Position numbers and translations under genes: made by a program
Shown: piece by piece, positions 52,582 through 60,672 of the stretch
Numbering within the stretch: position 1 is the stretch's first letter
Layout of the letters: the number at the start of each line of letters is the position of its first letter
Assembly (NCBI GenBank): GCA_008080565.1
Contig: VIKE01000012.1
Span: forward strand, 1-64,000
Direction: 5' to 3'
DNA length: 64,000 nucleotides
From: Rhodocyclaceae bacterium
Lineage (GTDB): Bacteria > Pseudomonadota > Gammaproteobacteria > Burkholderiales > Rhodocyclaceae
The notes under the pieces: generated by a model
The model's database searches: none
What the model was told of the DNA's origin: nothing
Seen by the model: the letters and a program-made list of their open reading frames with translations, nothing else

Positions 52582-53805
52582 ATGCAAAAAAACATCGAAT
52601 CACCCCCCGTCACCAACCGGCCCGAACGTGGCAGCCCAATTGAGGTTCTGAGTGCCTTCTTCAAGCTCGGTCTGACTTCATTTGGCGGACCGGTTGCCCA
52701 TCTGGGCTATTTCCGTTCCGAGTTTGTCGAACGTCGGCAATGGCTCGACGACAAAGGCTATTCGGACCTGGTGGCCTTGTGCCAGTTCCTGCCGGGGCCG
52801 GCGAGCAGTCAGGTGGGCATGGCCCTGGGGTTGGGACGCGCCGGCTGGCTTGGCGCGCTGGCGGCCTGGCTCGGCTTCACCATGCCATCGGCCATTGCGC
52901 TCATCCTGTTTGCGTTTGGCGTGGCCAACTGGGCCGGGTTGGCCCAGTCCGGCGTCGTTCATGGGCTGAAAGTGATGGCCGTCGCCGTGGTGGCCCAGGC
53001 GGTGTGGGGTATGGCGAAATCACTTTGTCCCGACCGCCTGCGGGGTGGCATTGCCATCGGTGCCGCCATGCTGGTGCTGATGTTTTCATCGGCGTTCATT
53101 CAGATTGCCGCAATCGTGCTCGGTGGTCTGGTCGGCTGGCGTCTGTTGTCGCTCCCGCATCTGCCGACTGTCGAACACCGCGACTTCGGGGTGAGCCGGA
53201 CAGCAGGCGGCTTGTTGCTGGCGCTGTTCGGGCTGTTGCTGCTCGGGCTGCCAACCCTGGCTGCGCTGTCCGACTCTCTCGTCGTTTCGGCCATTTCTGG
53301 CTTTTATCAGGCCGGCTCCCTGGTCTTTGGCGGTGGGCATGTCGTCTTGCCGCTGTTGCAGGCGAGCGTTGTTCCGCCAGCCTGGGTCAGTAACGACACC
53401 TTTCTGGCCGGCTATGGGGCTGCGCAAGCGGTGCCTGGCCCGCTGTTCACGTTTGCCGCTTTCCTTGGCGCGGCGATGCCGGCGCCTTTGGGCGGCTGGT
53501 TCGGCGGCATTGTGCTGTTGCTGGCCATCTTTCTTCCCTCATTCCTGCTGGTCGCCGGAACGCTGCCGTACTGGGAAACCTTGCGCCAGCGGGATGGCGT
53601 TCAGCGGGCAATGGGCGGCATCAATGCTGCCGTCGTCGGGGTTCTCGGGGCCGCGCTTTATGACCCGGTGTGGACGAGTGCCATTCATTCAAAAGCAGAC
53701 TTCTGTCTGGCTTTGGCGGCATACGGGTTGCTGGTCTTTGGCAAGGCTTCGCCGGTCATCATGGTTATCCTTGCCGCTATCGGCGGATGGTTTCTTGGAA
53801 CGTGA
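52582..53805 (+). CDS. chrA: Chromate transporter ChrA
   Basis: 407 residues with duplicated halves of about six membrane segments each. FGGPVAHLGYFRSEFV and CQFLPGPASSQVGMALG mark the first half; the second has FGGGHVVLPLLQ and AQAVPGPLFTFAAFLG. ChrA of the long-chain family exports chromate by proton antiport and gives chromate resistance. ATG at 52582 has no strong ribosome-binding site; downstream of ynfA. Confidence 0.93.
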   Translation: MQKNIESPPVTNRPERGSPIEVLSAFFKLGLTSFGGPVAHLGYFRSEFVERRQWLDDKGYSDLVALCQFLPGPASSQVGMALGLGRAGWLGALAAWLGFTMPSAIALILFAFGVANWAGLAQSGVVHGLKVMAVAVVAQAVWGMAKSLCPDRLRGGIAIGAAMLVLMFSSAFIQIAAIVLGGLVGWRLLSLPHLPTVEHRDFGVSRTAGGLLLALFGLLLLGLPTLAALSDSLVVSAISGFYQAGSLVFGGGHVVLPLLQASVVPPAWVSNDTFLAGYGAAQAVPGPLFTFAAFLGAAMPAPLGGWFGGIVLLLAIFLPSFLLVAGTLPYWETLRQRDGVQRAMGGINAAVVGVLGAALYDPVWTSAIHSKADFCLALAAYGLLVFGKASPVIMVILAAIGGWFLGT

Positions 53806-53821
53806 GACCGGATTGCCGGCT

Positions 53822-53857
53822 GCTACGGTCAACCGGGAAAAATGCCCAAAATTGAAA
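53822..53857 (+). repeat. Dispersed 35-bp repeat, copy 14
   Basis: GCTACGGTCAACCGGGAAAA then ATGCCCAAAATTGAAA, 16 bp past the chrA stop and just ahead of a terminator. Confidence 0.9.
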
Positions 53858-53861
53858 TGCC

Positions 53862-53899
53862 AAAACCCCGGCCTGACGGCGCCGGGGTTTTTGTTTTTG
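53862..53899. terminator. Rho-independent terminator
   Basis: AAAACCCCGGC and GCCGGGGTTTTTG form a strong stem between the convergent chrA and cyd operon ends, 11 bp from the last cyd-operon gene. Confidence 0.85.
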
Positions 53900-53909
53900 G
53901 TGGGTTTGT

Positions 53910-54299
53910 TCAGGCGTCGCGCAGGGCCAGGGTCCACGCTTCCATGGCTTCGTTGGCCGGTTGCATCGGCGCTTCCATGAAGCTGATGACGTACTTGTCG
54001 CCCATGTCGGCGATGCCGATGGAGCGGGGGCGGACGGCGAGCATTTGCGGGGTCGGGATGGCGAAGCCGAAGCAGAAAATGATGTCGACTGCGGCCTTCA
54101 TGCCTTCGACAATGGGGCCGCCGATTTTGCTGGTGTGGGCGTAGTGGTCGAAGACGCCAATGAAATGGACTTTCGGGTTCTCGGCGATCTTGCCCTTGTA
54201 GTAGGCGACAAGTGAATCGACGGTGTTGTGGGTGGTTTCGGTCTTGGCGATCTCGGCGACGAAGATGGGATATTTTTCCTGGAGCAGGGTCTGTTTCAT
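53910..54299 (-). CDS. Conserved uncharacterised protein at the end of the cyd operon
   Basis: 129 residues, soluble and without a signal peptide (MKQTLLQEKYPIFVAEI). It resembles a small conserved family (DUF6858-like, from memory) without known function; it contains FDHYAHT and FCFGFAIPTP. It follows the DUF2141 gene by 20 bp. The shorter start at 54299 fits family members better than the one 10 codons upstream. Confidence 0.7.
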   Translation of the reverse strand: MKQTLLQEKYPIFVAEIAKTETTHNTVDSLVAYYKGKIAENPKVHFIGVFDHYAHTSKIGGPIVEGMKAAVDIIFCFGFAIPTPQMLAVRPRSIGIADMGDKYVISFMEAPMQPANEAMEAWTLALRDA

Positions 54300-54318
54300 G
54301 GCTTTTCCTGTGCGGTGA

Positions 54319-54804
54319 TTAATAAGCAAGCTTGATGTTGATGGCGGTTTCCGGCCCGGTCAGGTCGAAGGCGCTGTCGGCAAACTTGGGCGGTCCCATG
54401 ACTTTCGGGTTGTTGGACAGGCCGTAGCCTTCGGTCGGGAACATGCCGAAACGCAGGTTGAGTTTCTGGTCGATGTTGTCGTCGTGATAGGCCATGACGG
54501 CGTAGCGGCCGGGTGGCAGGCCGGTGAAGACGAGTTTGGCGTCGCCCTTGGCGGCCGGTAGTGAAACAACTTGCACGGCCTTGTCTTCCTTGCGGAAGGT
54601 GTCCGGTTCGCGGTACAGCGAGGCGCGCAGATTGCCGGTGGCGTCGCGCACGCCAAGCAGGTTGACGACCAGCCGGTTCTCGTCGGCCTGGCTATGGCCG
54701 GCGGCGAGCAGGCAGCCGAGCAGCAGGCCCTGAATGGGCAGGCGCGGGATCGAGCGGCGGCTCAGAAGCGGGGTGATGTTACGGGGTTTAGTGGTGATGT
54801 TCAT
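54319..54804 (-). CDS. DUF2141 exported protein
   Basis: 161 residues. A signal-like segment (about 26-40) ends in HSQA, so it is periplasmic. The DUF2141 body contains LRASLYREPDTF, GLPPGRYAVMAYHDDN and GYGLSNNP, typical of this beta-sandwich family of unknown role. Its ATG overlaps the end of the NifX-like gene by 17 bp. Co-transcribed with the cyd operon. Confidence 0.8.
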   Translation of the reverse strand: MNITTKPRNITPLLSRRSIPRLPIQGLLLGCLLAAGHSQADENRLVVNLLGVRDATGNLRASLYREPDTFRKEDKAVQVVSLPAAKGDAKLVFTGLPPGRYAVMAYHDDNIDQKLNLRFGMFPTEGYGLSNNPKVMGPPKFADSAFDLTGPETAINIKLAY

Positions 54805-55156
54805 GGCCTTGGCAATGGGTGTTGTCGGGGAGTGGCAGGCGGTCGAGTTTGTTGTCCAGAAAGGCGCTGACGGCGCTGTCCGGGTCTTCTTCGAGGGTTA
54901 TGACGGATAGGATACCGCGTTGCATGAGCTTGTGGTACAGGCCGTTGCCCATGCTGCCGGTGATCAGTACATTGATGCCGGCCAGTTCGTCGGCCATGCC
55001 GTGCTGGCGGGCATGGAAACTGTCTTCGATGGGCAACTCGACGAGGTGTTTGTCGGTGACGGCGCCTTTTTCAATATCGTAAAGCCAGAATTTGCGGCAT
55101 TTGCCGGCGTGTTCGGTAATGTTTTTCCGGTTTTGGCTGGTGACAGCGATTTGCAT
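54788..55156 (-). CDS. NifX/NafY-family metal-cofactor-binding domain protein
   Basis: 122 residues with the dinitrogenase iron-molybdenum-cofactor-binding fold alone (MQIAVTSQNRKNITEHAG, GADELAG-like segment, LITGSMG) plus a His-rich tail HCQGHEHHH. In such stand-alone proteins the bound group may be an iron-sulfur or other metal species. It lies in the cyd operon between a small membrane protein and DUF2141, with no nif assembly genes nearby, so a nitrogenase role is doubtful here. Confidence 0.8.
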   Translation of the reverse strand: MQIAVTSQNRKNITEHAGKCRKFWLYDIEKGAVTDKHLVELPIEDSFHARQHGMADELAGINVLITGSMGNGLYHKLMQRGILSVITLEEDPDSAVSAFLDNKLDRLPLPDNTHCQGHEHHH

Positions 55157-55164
55157 GATGTTTC

Positions 55165-55482
55165 CTAGAAAATGGGGGGCAGCCGTCCGTTCTGCATCAA
55201 ACGCAGGCAGGCCAGCAGGAAGAAAATGACGGTCGCGGCTCCCGAGAGCAGGACACGACCAATGAGATTGCGGGGGACGAAACCGACGCCGCGCACAAAG
55301 CCGGCGCTCATTGCGCCGAACAACAGCGTGGCGGCCGTGTGATCGGCCGCGCCAGCGGCATCAGTGGCCATGCCCGGCAGAATCGTCATGACGACGAGAA
55401 TGAGCAGGGCCAGCAACAAGGGCAGCCAGGCCAGGCCGGGTTTGTCCGGCTCGCCTGATTGCACTTCAGTTTGGCTGGTCAT
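55165..55482 (-). CDS. Small membrane protein of the cyd operon
   Basis: 105 residues with three membrane segments (about 18-38, 47-65, 75-92). The N-terminus is acidic. It overlaps the end of cydX by 17 bp and so is co-translated with it. It could correspond to the YbgE-like proteins seen near cytochrome bd genes, but the similarity is only in size and position. Confidence 0.65.
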   Translation of the reverse strand: MTSQTEVQSGEPDKPGLAWLPLLLALLILVVMTILPGMATDAAGAADHTAATLLFGAMSAGFVRGVGFVPRNLIGRVLLSGAATVIFFLLACLRLMQNGRLPPIF

Positions 55483-55600
55483 CGGGAGTGGTTGTGCGCA
55501 GCGAGGCGAGACGGGCTTCTTCGTTGTCGCCCCAGAGGGCGTTGAGGATGGCGAGCAGTACGGCGAAGCCGATACCGAGCGCCCAGGCGAAATACCACAT
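55466..55600 (-). CDS. cydX: Cytochrome bd small subunit CydX
   Basis: 44 residues: MWYFAWALGIGFAVLLAILNALW then a short charged tail; the start MWYFAW is the hallmark of CydX, which stabilises the haem groups of CydAB. AAAGGA precedes ATG 55600. It is unusually placed, after a Rieske gene rather than directly after cydB. Confidence 0.9.
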   Translation of the reverse strand: MWYFAWALGIGFAVLLAILNALWGDNEEARLASLRTTTPDDQPN

Positions 55601-55612
55601 GGCTAATTCCTT

Positions 55613-56233
55613 TCAGGCTTTGTCCTGTTCGTCGGCACCGATGATCAGGCGCGTGTCGGTCAGGTACTGGTGGGGCGGCACTTCGAGATTGGTCGGGGCC
55701 GGCTTGTTCTTGAAAACACGGCCGGCGAAGTCAAACGTCGAGCCGTGGCAGGGACAGAGAAAACCACCCGGCCAGTCGGCACCGAGCGCCGGGTCGCCGG
55801 GGGTGAAGGCCGGTGAAGGCGAGCAGCCGAGGTGGGTGCAGATGCCCACGGCGACGAGCATTTCCGGCCGCCGCGAGCGCGTTTCGTTGACGGCATAGGC
55901 CGGCTGCTGGTTTTCCTCGGAGGCCGGGTCGACCAGCATGGGTTCGGCTTTCTTGAGGGCGGCCAGCATTTCCGGGGTGCGGTTGAGAATCCACACCGGC
56001 TTGCCGCGCCATTCGACGATCATCATGTTGCCGGGAGCCAGCTTGCCGATATCGACTTCGACCGGCGCGCCGGCTGCCTTGGCCCGCTCGGATGGCATCA
56101 GGCTGGTGACGAAGGGAACGATGGCCGTGACGGTGAGGGCGCCGCCGACGCCAACGGTGGCCATCAGCCACTGTCGGCGGGCCGGGCTGTCGACGGTGGT
56201 GAAGGATGGGCCCTGGCAGATGCATTCAGACAT
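55613..56233 (-). CDS. Rieske iron-sulfur protein inside the cyd operon
   Basis: 206 residues, the size and layout of the bc1-complex iron-sulfur protein. An N-terminal anchor (about 22-45, preceded by RR) and a Rieske domain with CTHLGC (132-137) and CPCHGS (160-165): Cys132, His134, Cys160 and His163 bind the cluster and Cys137/Cys162 form the disulfide. No cytochrome b or c1 gene adjoins it; instead it lies 10 bp after cydB and 12 bp before cydX. It may be the cell's bc1 subunit moved here or a distinct quinol-linked protein. Confidence 0.9.
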   Translation of the reverse strand: MSECICQGPSFTTVDSPARRQWLMATVGVGGALTVTAIVPFVTSLMPSERAKAAGAPVEVDIGKLAPGNMMIVEWRGKPVWILNRTPEMLAALKKAEPMLVDPASEENQQPAYAVNETRSRRPEMLVAVGICTHLGCSPSPAFTPGDPALGADWPGGFLCPCHGSTFDFAGRVFKNKPAPTNLEVPPHQYLTDTRLIIGADEQDKA

Positions 56234-56243
56234 TGAAGTCTCC

Positions 56244-57383
56244 TTAGTAAGCAGCGTGCTCGTTTTCGCGGATGTAGGCGGCGGTGACCTTGCCGGCCAT
56301 CACCTTGTATGCCCAACTGGTGTAAACAATGATGAGCGGCATGAAGATCAGGGTTGCCCAGAGCATGATGTTCAGCGTCAACTGGCTGGAAACGCTGTCC
56401 CAGACGGTGAGGCTGGAGCGCAGGTCGGTGGATGAGGGCATGATGAACGGGAAGAGCGAAACGCCGGCCGTGCCGATGATTCCGAGGATGGCCAGCGACG
56501 ATGCGACGAAGGCGGCCAGCGTTACGCCGTTGGCGGCGAGCAGCATGGCGGTCAGGGCGCCGGCATAGGCGAGGACGGGCAAGAGCATTGTGGCGGGATG
56601 GCGGTCGTAATTGGCCAGCCAGGCACCGGCTTCGCGCACCACGGTTTTGTCGAGCGGATTGGGTAGCGCGCCCGGGGTCACCGTCGATGTGATGGCGTAG
56701 CCATCAATCCCTTGCCACAGCCAGATGCCGGCTGCCGTGAAGCTGACCAGCAACAGCCCGCCGAAGATCAGCATGGCGGTGCGGCTACGTTGATAGACCG
56801 CGTCGTCGGTGCGATGCATCAAATAGATCGCTCCGTGGAAGGTGATCATCGCAGTGGATACCACGCCGCAGAGCAGGGCGAAGGGATTGAGCAGGGCCCA
56901 GAAGCTGCCGCTGTAGGTCGACATCAGATTCTCGGCAAAGCTGAAGGGCACGCCCTGGAACAGGTTGCCGAAGGCGACGCCGAAGATCAGCGGCGGCACG
57001 GCACCGCCGATGAACAGACCCCAGTCCCAGGTATTGCGCCAGGTCGCATTGGCGATCTTGCTGCGGTAATCGAAACCGACCGGGCGGAAAAACAGCGCCC
57101 AGAGCACGGCAAGCATCGCCCAATAAAAGCCCGAGAAAGCGGTGGCGTAAACCAGCGGCCAGGCGGCAAAAATGGCCCCGCCGCCGGTGATGAACCAGAC
57201 CTGGTTGCCGTCCCAGTGCGGGCCGACGGTGTTGATCACGATGCGCCGTTCGACGTCATCCTTGCCGACAAAAGGCAGCAAGGTGCCGACGCCCATGTCA
57301 TGACCATCCATGATGGCGAAGCCGATGAGCAGGACGCCAACCAGCAGCCACCAGATGATTTTCAGGGTTGGATAGTCAAGCAT
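56244..57383 (-). CDS. cydB: Cytochrome bd ubiquinol oxidase subunit II
   Basis: 379 residues, eight to nine membrane segments, as E. coli CydB. It begins MLDYPTLKIIWW and has GFAIMDGHDMGVG and the conserved GPHWDGNQVWFITGGG. Together with CydA it forms a high-affinity quinol oxidase that reduces oxygen without pumping protons. It is separated from cydA by a Spy/CpxP-like gene, which is unusual. Confidence 0.95.
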   Translation of the reverse strand: MLDYPTLKIIWWLLVGVLLIGFAIMDGHDMGVGTLLPFVGKDDVERRIVINTVGPHWDGNQVWFITGGGAIFAAWPLVYATAFSGFYWAMLAVLWALFFRPVGFDYRSKIANATWRNTWDWGLFIGGAVPPLIFGVAFGNLFQGVPFSFAENLMSTYSGSFWALLNPFALLCGVVSTAMITFHGAIYLMHRTDDAVYQRSRTAMLIFGGLLLVSFTAAGIWLWQGIDGYAITSTVTPGALPNPLDKTVVREAGAWLANYDRHPATMLLPVLAYAGALTAMLLAANGVTLAAFVASSLAILGIIGTAGVSLFPFIMPSSTDLRSSLTVWDSVSSQLTLNIMLWATLIFMPLIIVYTSWAYKVMAGKVTAAYIRENEHAAY

Positions 57384-57419
57384 GTTCTTTCCTTGTGAAT
57401 CGGGTTTGGGGTGCGGTGC

Positions 57420-57881
57420 TCAGTGGGCATCGGCGACGGCGAGCTTGAGCAACTTGCGGAACTGGGCTTCGGAAATGGCCGCCTGAATGCGGTTGACCGT
57501 GGCGATCTGCGCTTCCGTCGCTTCGCGTTTCAGCCGCACCAGTTCATCCAGCCGGGATTTGATATCGGCCACGCCCTGGCGCTGGTAGAGAACGTCGTTG
57601 GCGATGGCCTGTTCCAGCTTTTCCGCCTTTTGCAGGCGCGACATGACTTGCAGCGGCGCCTCGGCCATCAGCTCGCGGACCAGTTGCTTTTGCGCTTCAT
57701 CAAGCCCCAGTTTGCCGGCCTGGCCATTGGCCGTGCGCAGGATATGCGGCAGGTTGGCCGGGAGAATCAAGGCGTAGTCCACGGTGTCCGCTTTCATGTG
57801 CGCCTCGTGCGGTGCTTCGGCCAGGGATGGGGCGGCGTTAAGCGCAAGCAGGACCAGGAGAGTGGTGAATCGGATTTTCAT
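57420..57881 (-). CDS. Spy/CpxP-like periplasmic protein between cydA and cydB
   Basis: 153 residues, signal peptide cleaved near SLAEA, then a mostly helical body with the pattern LGLDEAQKQLVRELMAE similar to LTxxQ-type Spy/CpxP heavy-metal-resistor proteins. Such proteins are periplasmic chaperones or metal sensors. It is translated in the cyd operon and so is likely periplasmic support for the oxidase or a copper/nitrosative-stress factor. Family assignment is by pattern only. It contains a 13-base match to the dispersed repeat core (57490) but lacks the rest. Confidence 0.72.
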   Translation of the reverse strand: MKIRFTTLLVLLALNAAPSLAEAPHEAHMKADTVDYALILPANLPHILRTANGQAGKLGLDEAQKQLVRELMAEAPLQVMSRLQKAEKLEQAIANDVLYQRQGVADIKSRLDELVRLKREATEAQIATVNRIQAAISEAQFRKLLKLAVADAH

Positions 57882-57896
57882 TGCGTGTTTCCTAAG

Positions 57897-59453
57897 TTAG
57901 GCGTGGGCGTATTCGTTGTCATAGCGACCGGTACCGAGGCTGCCTGGTCCCAGCTTGGCAAACTTGACCATCAGGTACATTTCGACGACCAGAAGGACCG
58001 TGTAGAAGCCGATGAAGCCGGCCAGCGAGCCGTACAGACTGTTCACCGACAGCGTCGACACCGACATGTGGGTAGGCAGCACGCCGTAGATGGTCCAGGG
58101 CTGCCGACCGTACTCGGCGACGAACCAGCCCAGCTCGCAGGACAGCCAGGGAACCGGCAGCATCCACAGGGCGGAGCGCAGGAGCCAGGGTTTGTCGGCG
58201 AAGTTGCCCTTCAGCGAGTAGACCAGCGCCGCGCCGAACAGGCCGAGCATCAGGAAGCCGAAGGCGACCATCAGGCGGAAGCTCCAGAACAGTGGTGTAA
58301 CGCGTGGGATGGTGTCGGCGACGGCCTTTTCGATGATTTCCGGGGTTGATTGACGAACGTCGACCACGTATTTCTTCAGCAGCAGGCCAAAGCCGAGATC
58401 CGCCTTGTGTTCCTCGAATTCGGCCTTCATCGCGGCATCGTCCGGGTTCTTGCGCAGCGCTTCTAGGGCAACGACGGCTTCCATGCCGGAAAGGATCCGC
58501 TCGCGGTTCTTCTCGCGGATTTCCCGAATGCCGGGGATCTGCTTGTCGAGCGAACGCGTGCCGATGATGCCCATGACCCATGGAATCTCGATGGTGAAGT
58601 CGTTCTTCATCTCTTTTTCGTTGGGAATGGCGATCAGGTTGAAGCCAGCCGGTGCCGGTTCGGTTTCCCACATCGCTTCCATGGCGGCCAGCTTGGTCTG
58701 CTGGGCTTCGCCGACGGTGTAGCCGGATTCGTCGCCGAGGACGATGACCGAGCAGATCGAGGCGAAGCCGAAGGCGGCGGCAATGCGGAAGCTCTTTTTG
58801 GCGAACTCGACGTCGCGACCGCGCAGCAGGTAGAAGGCCGAGATCGAGAGGACGAACATGGCGCCCGTGACATAGCCGGCCGAGACGGTATGGACGAACT
58901 TGGCCTGGGCGTCGGCATTGAACAGCACTGCCCAGAAGTCGACCATCTCCATGCGCATCGTCACGTAGCTGAATTCGGCGCCGACCGGGTTTTGCATCCA
59001 GCCATTGGCGATCAGGATCCACAGGGCCGAGAGATTGGTGCCGACGGCCATGAGGATGGTGACCAGCAGGTGCTGGCGGCGCGACAGGCGATCCCAGCCG
59101 AAGAAGAACAGGCCGATGAAAGTCGATTCGAGGAAGAAGGCCATCAGGCCTTCGATGGCCAGCGGTGCACCGAAAATGTCCCCGACGTAGTGCGAGTAAT
59201 ACGCCCAGTTGGTGCCGAACTGGAACTCCATGGTGATGCCGGTGGTCACGCCGAGGGCGAAGTTGATGCCAAAAAGCTTGCCCCAGAAGCGGGTCATATC
59301 CTTGTAAATCTGATTGCCGGTCATGACATAGACCGCTTCCATGATGACCAGGATCCAGGTCATGCCGATGGTCAGCGGCACGAAAAGGAAGTGGTACATC
59401 GCGGTGACGGCGAACTGCAGGCGCGACAGGTCGACGAGTTGCTCACTGAACAT
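57897..59453 (-). CDS. cydA: Cytochrome bd ubiquinol oxidase subunit I
   Basis: 518 residues. His21 in [11 protein letters not shown] ligates haem b595/d, and [15 protein letters not shown] is the family GRQPW motif. The quinol-binding Q-loop (about 250-390) is long, with [18 protein letters not shown], as in the E. coli-type enzyme. It reduces oxygen to water with quinol electrons at low oxygen. It overlaps the cydP start by 10 bp on the same strand. Confidence 0.96.
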   Translation of the reverse strand: MFSEQLVDLSRLQFAVTAMYHFLFVPLTIGMTWILVIMEAVYVMTGNQIYKDMTRFWGKLFGINFALGVTTGITMEFQFGTNWAYYSHYVGDIFGAPLAIEGLMAFFLESTFIGLFFFGWDRLSRRQHLLVTILMAVGTNLSALWILIANGWMQNPVGAEFSYVTMRMEMVDFWAVLFNADAQAKFVHTVSAGYVTGAMFVLSISAFYLLRGRDVEFAKKSFRIAAAFGFASICSVIVLGDESGYTVGEAQQTKLAAMEAMWETEPAPAGFNLIAIPNEKEMKNDFTIEIPWVMGIIGTRSLDKQIPGIREIREKNRERILSGMEAVVALEALRKNPDDAAMKAEFEEHKADLGFGLLLKKYVVDVRQSTPEIIEKAVADTIPRVTPLFWSFRLMVAFGFLMLGLFGAALVYSLKGNFADKPWLLRSALWMLPVPWLSCELGWFVAEYGRQPWTIYGVLPTHMSVSTLSVNSLYGSLAGFIGFYTVLLVVEMYLMVKFAKLGPGSLGTGRYDNEYAHA

Positions 59454-59643
59454 GGGGGTTTCCTGAGTGATGATTGGGGCTGGCTGCTACGGCCGGTGCC
59501 ACGAGATGCGTGGCAATCCGCTCGCTATCCACCTCGACTTTTGCATCGCGCACGAAGGCCCACCACAGCCCGATGATCACCATCAGCTTGATGATCACGA
59601 GGAGGATGAGTTCGTGGCGAAGATTGACAGGCTTGCGGGGCAT
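59443..59643 (-). CDS. cydP: Small CydP-like cytochrome bd accessory protein
   Basis: 66 residues with one membrane segment ([19 protein letters not shown], about 10-28) and the pattern of putative cytochrome oxidase small subunit CydP found ahead of cydA in proteobacteria. It overlaps cydA by 11 bp, so it begins the ten-gene operon. Confidence 0.75.
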   Translation of the reverse strand: MPRKPVNLRHELILLVIIKLMVIIGLWWAFVRDAKVEVDSERIATHLVAPAVAASPNHHSGNPHVQ

Positions 59644-59879
59644 CGGACGTAATCAGGATAGAAATATCAGTATTTACTTATCAAGACTCGTGCCAGCCTT
59701 CATCACAGAATAATTCGCCGTTCGATCAATGGGATGGAAGGGGTGCGACATTCGGTCGCAGGGGTGTTTTTGCTGTATTTCGGGGAGGTGTTGCCGTATT
59801 TGGCGGGAAGATTGCCATTCTTGGCAGCGAGGGGGGGTTTTCCCTTGGCGCCTTTTGTTAGCCGGTCGGCATGGGCGAT

Positions 59880-59914
59880 GCCACGGTCAACCGGGAAAAA
59901 GGGCGAAAATTGAA
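59880..59914 (+). repeat. Dispersed 35-bp repeat, copy 15
   Basis: GCCACGGTCAACCGGGAAAA then AGGGCGAAAATTGAA between the cyd promoter and the cytochrome b gene. Confidence 0.9.
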
Positions 59915-60010
59915 AATGGGCCGACGACTGGCTGTTTGCGCTGCCGGAGCTTTTGCGGGAAGCCGCAAGGACCTGGCTGCTCCTCGGCCACTAATGCCGG
60001 GGCTGTTAAC

Positions 60011-60038
60011 AAAAAAAGGGCGGAGACAAGCTCCGCCC
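60011..60038 (-). terminator. Rho-independent terminator
   Basis: On the minus strand GGGCGGAG-CTTGT-CTCCGCCC followed by seven T residues, 26 bp past the cytochrome b stop. Confidence 0.9.
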
Positions 60039-60063
60039 GAAACGCAAGGTCTTGCCGGATTAC

Positions 60064-60672
60064 TCAGTGATGTCCGTCGACTTCCTCCCAGCCGGTAATC
60101 ATCGCCTTGATGTGGGCGAAGATCGTATGGCCGGTTGTCGTCAGATAAACGTGGATGAAGAAGAAGGCGGTGATCATGTAGGCGCCGAGGGTGTGCAACA
60201 CGGCCACTGTTTCCAGTGACAGGTTCTGGTCGATGCCCAGACGCGCCCAGTCGCCGTAGAACAGGTAGAAGATCCCGGTGCCCCAGAGCAGCGGCGAAAT
60301 GAAAGCGAGCAGAGCAAGGTAGGCCAGGCGTTGCAGCGGGTTGTGCTTTTGCAACACGGTCTTGTGGAACGGATGCGGCGCATTGGTGAAGATGCCGACC
60401 GTGTAGTACTTGATCATTGCCCCGACATTCTTCAGCGAAGGCAGGTACTGTCGCCATTCGCCGGTGGTGAATTGCCAGAAGATGGTGAACGCCCACAGGG
60501 TGAGCAGCGTCCAGGCAGCCAGGCTATGCAGTTGCACCGCCTTCTGGAAGCCGATCAGGGTGTAGCTGCCATGGACTTCGAAGCCGGTGATCATCATGAT
60601 GATGATCAGCAGCGCCTGCGACCAGTGCCAGAAACGCTCGTAGCGCTTGTAGATGTAGATGCGTTCGCTCAT
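60064..60672 (-). CDS. Dihaem cytochrome b membrane subunit (cytochrome b561-like)
   Basis: 202 residues with four membrane segments, about 15-35, 50-70, 120-140 and 160-180, and histidines suited to two haem b groups (RFWHWSQA, VQLHSLAAW, VLHTLGAY, FFFIHVYLTTTGH). Family members transfer quinol electrons to periplasmic multihaem or molybdenum enzymes. It is coupled to the octahaem cytochrome gene, overlapping it by 4 bp, so it is the quinol-side partner. Confidence 0.85.
   Translation of the reverse strand: MSERIYIYKRYERFWHWSQALLIIIMMITGFEVHGSYTLIGFQKAVQLHSLAAWTLLTLWAFTIFWQFTTGEWRQYLPSLKNVGAMIKYYTVGIFTNAPHPFHKTVLQKHNPLQRLAYLALLAFISPLLWGTGIFYLFYGDWARLGIDQNLSLETVAVLHTLGAYMITAFFFIHVYLTTTGHTIFAHIKAMITGWEEVDGHH

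Larger units (their letters stand above)
59644..60063. other. 420-bp intergenic region
   Basis: Upstream region of the cyd operon with a TTGAT FNR half-site (minus strand near 59682) that lacks a good second half, a dispersed repeat (59880) and the terminator of the cytochrome b gene (60011). No supported gene. Confidence 0.45.

Noticed and set aside
57490..57502. CGGTTGACCGTGG as another repeat copy
   Set aside because: Only the 13-base core matches; the A/T tracts are absent and it lies in coding sequence.
59644..59720. FNR box for the cyd operon
   Set aside because: Only a TTGAT half-site is present; the second half matches poorly.
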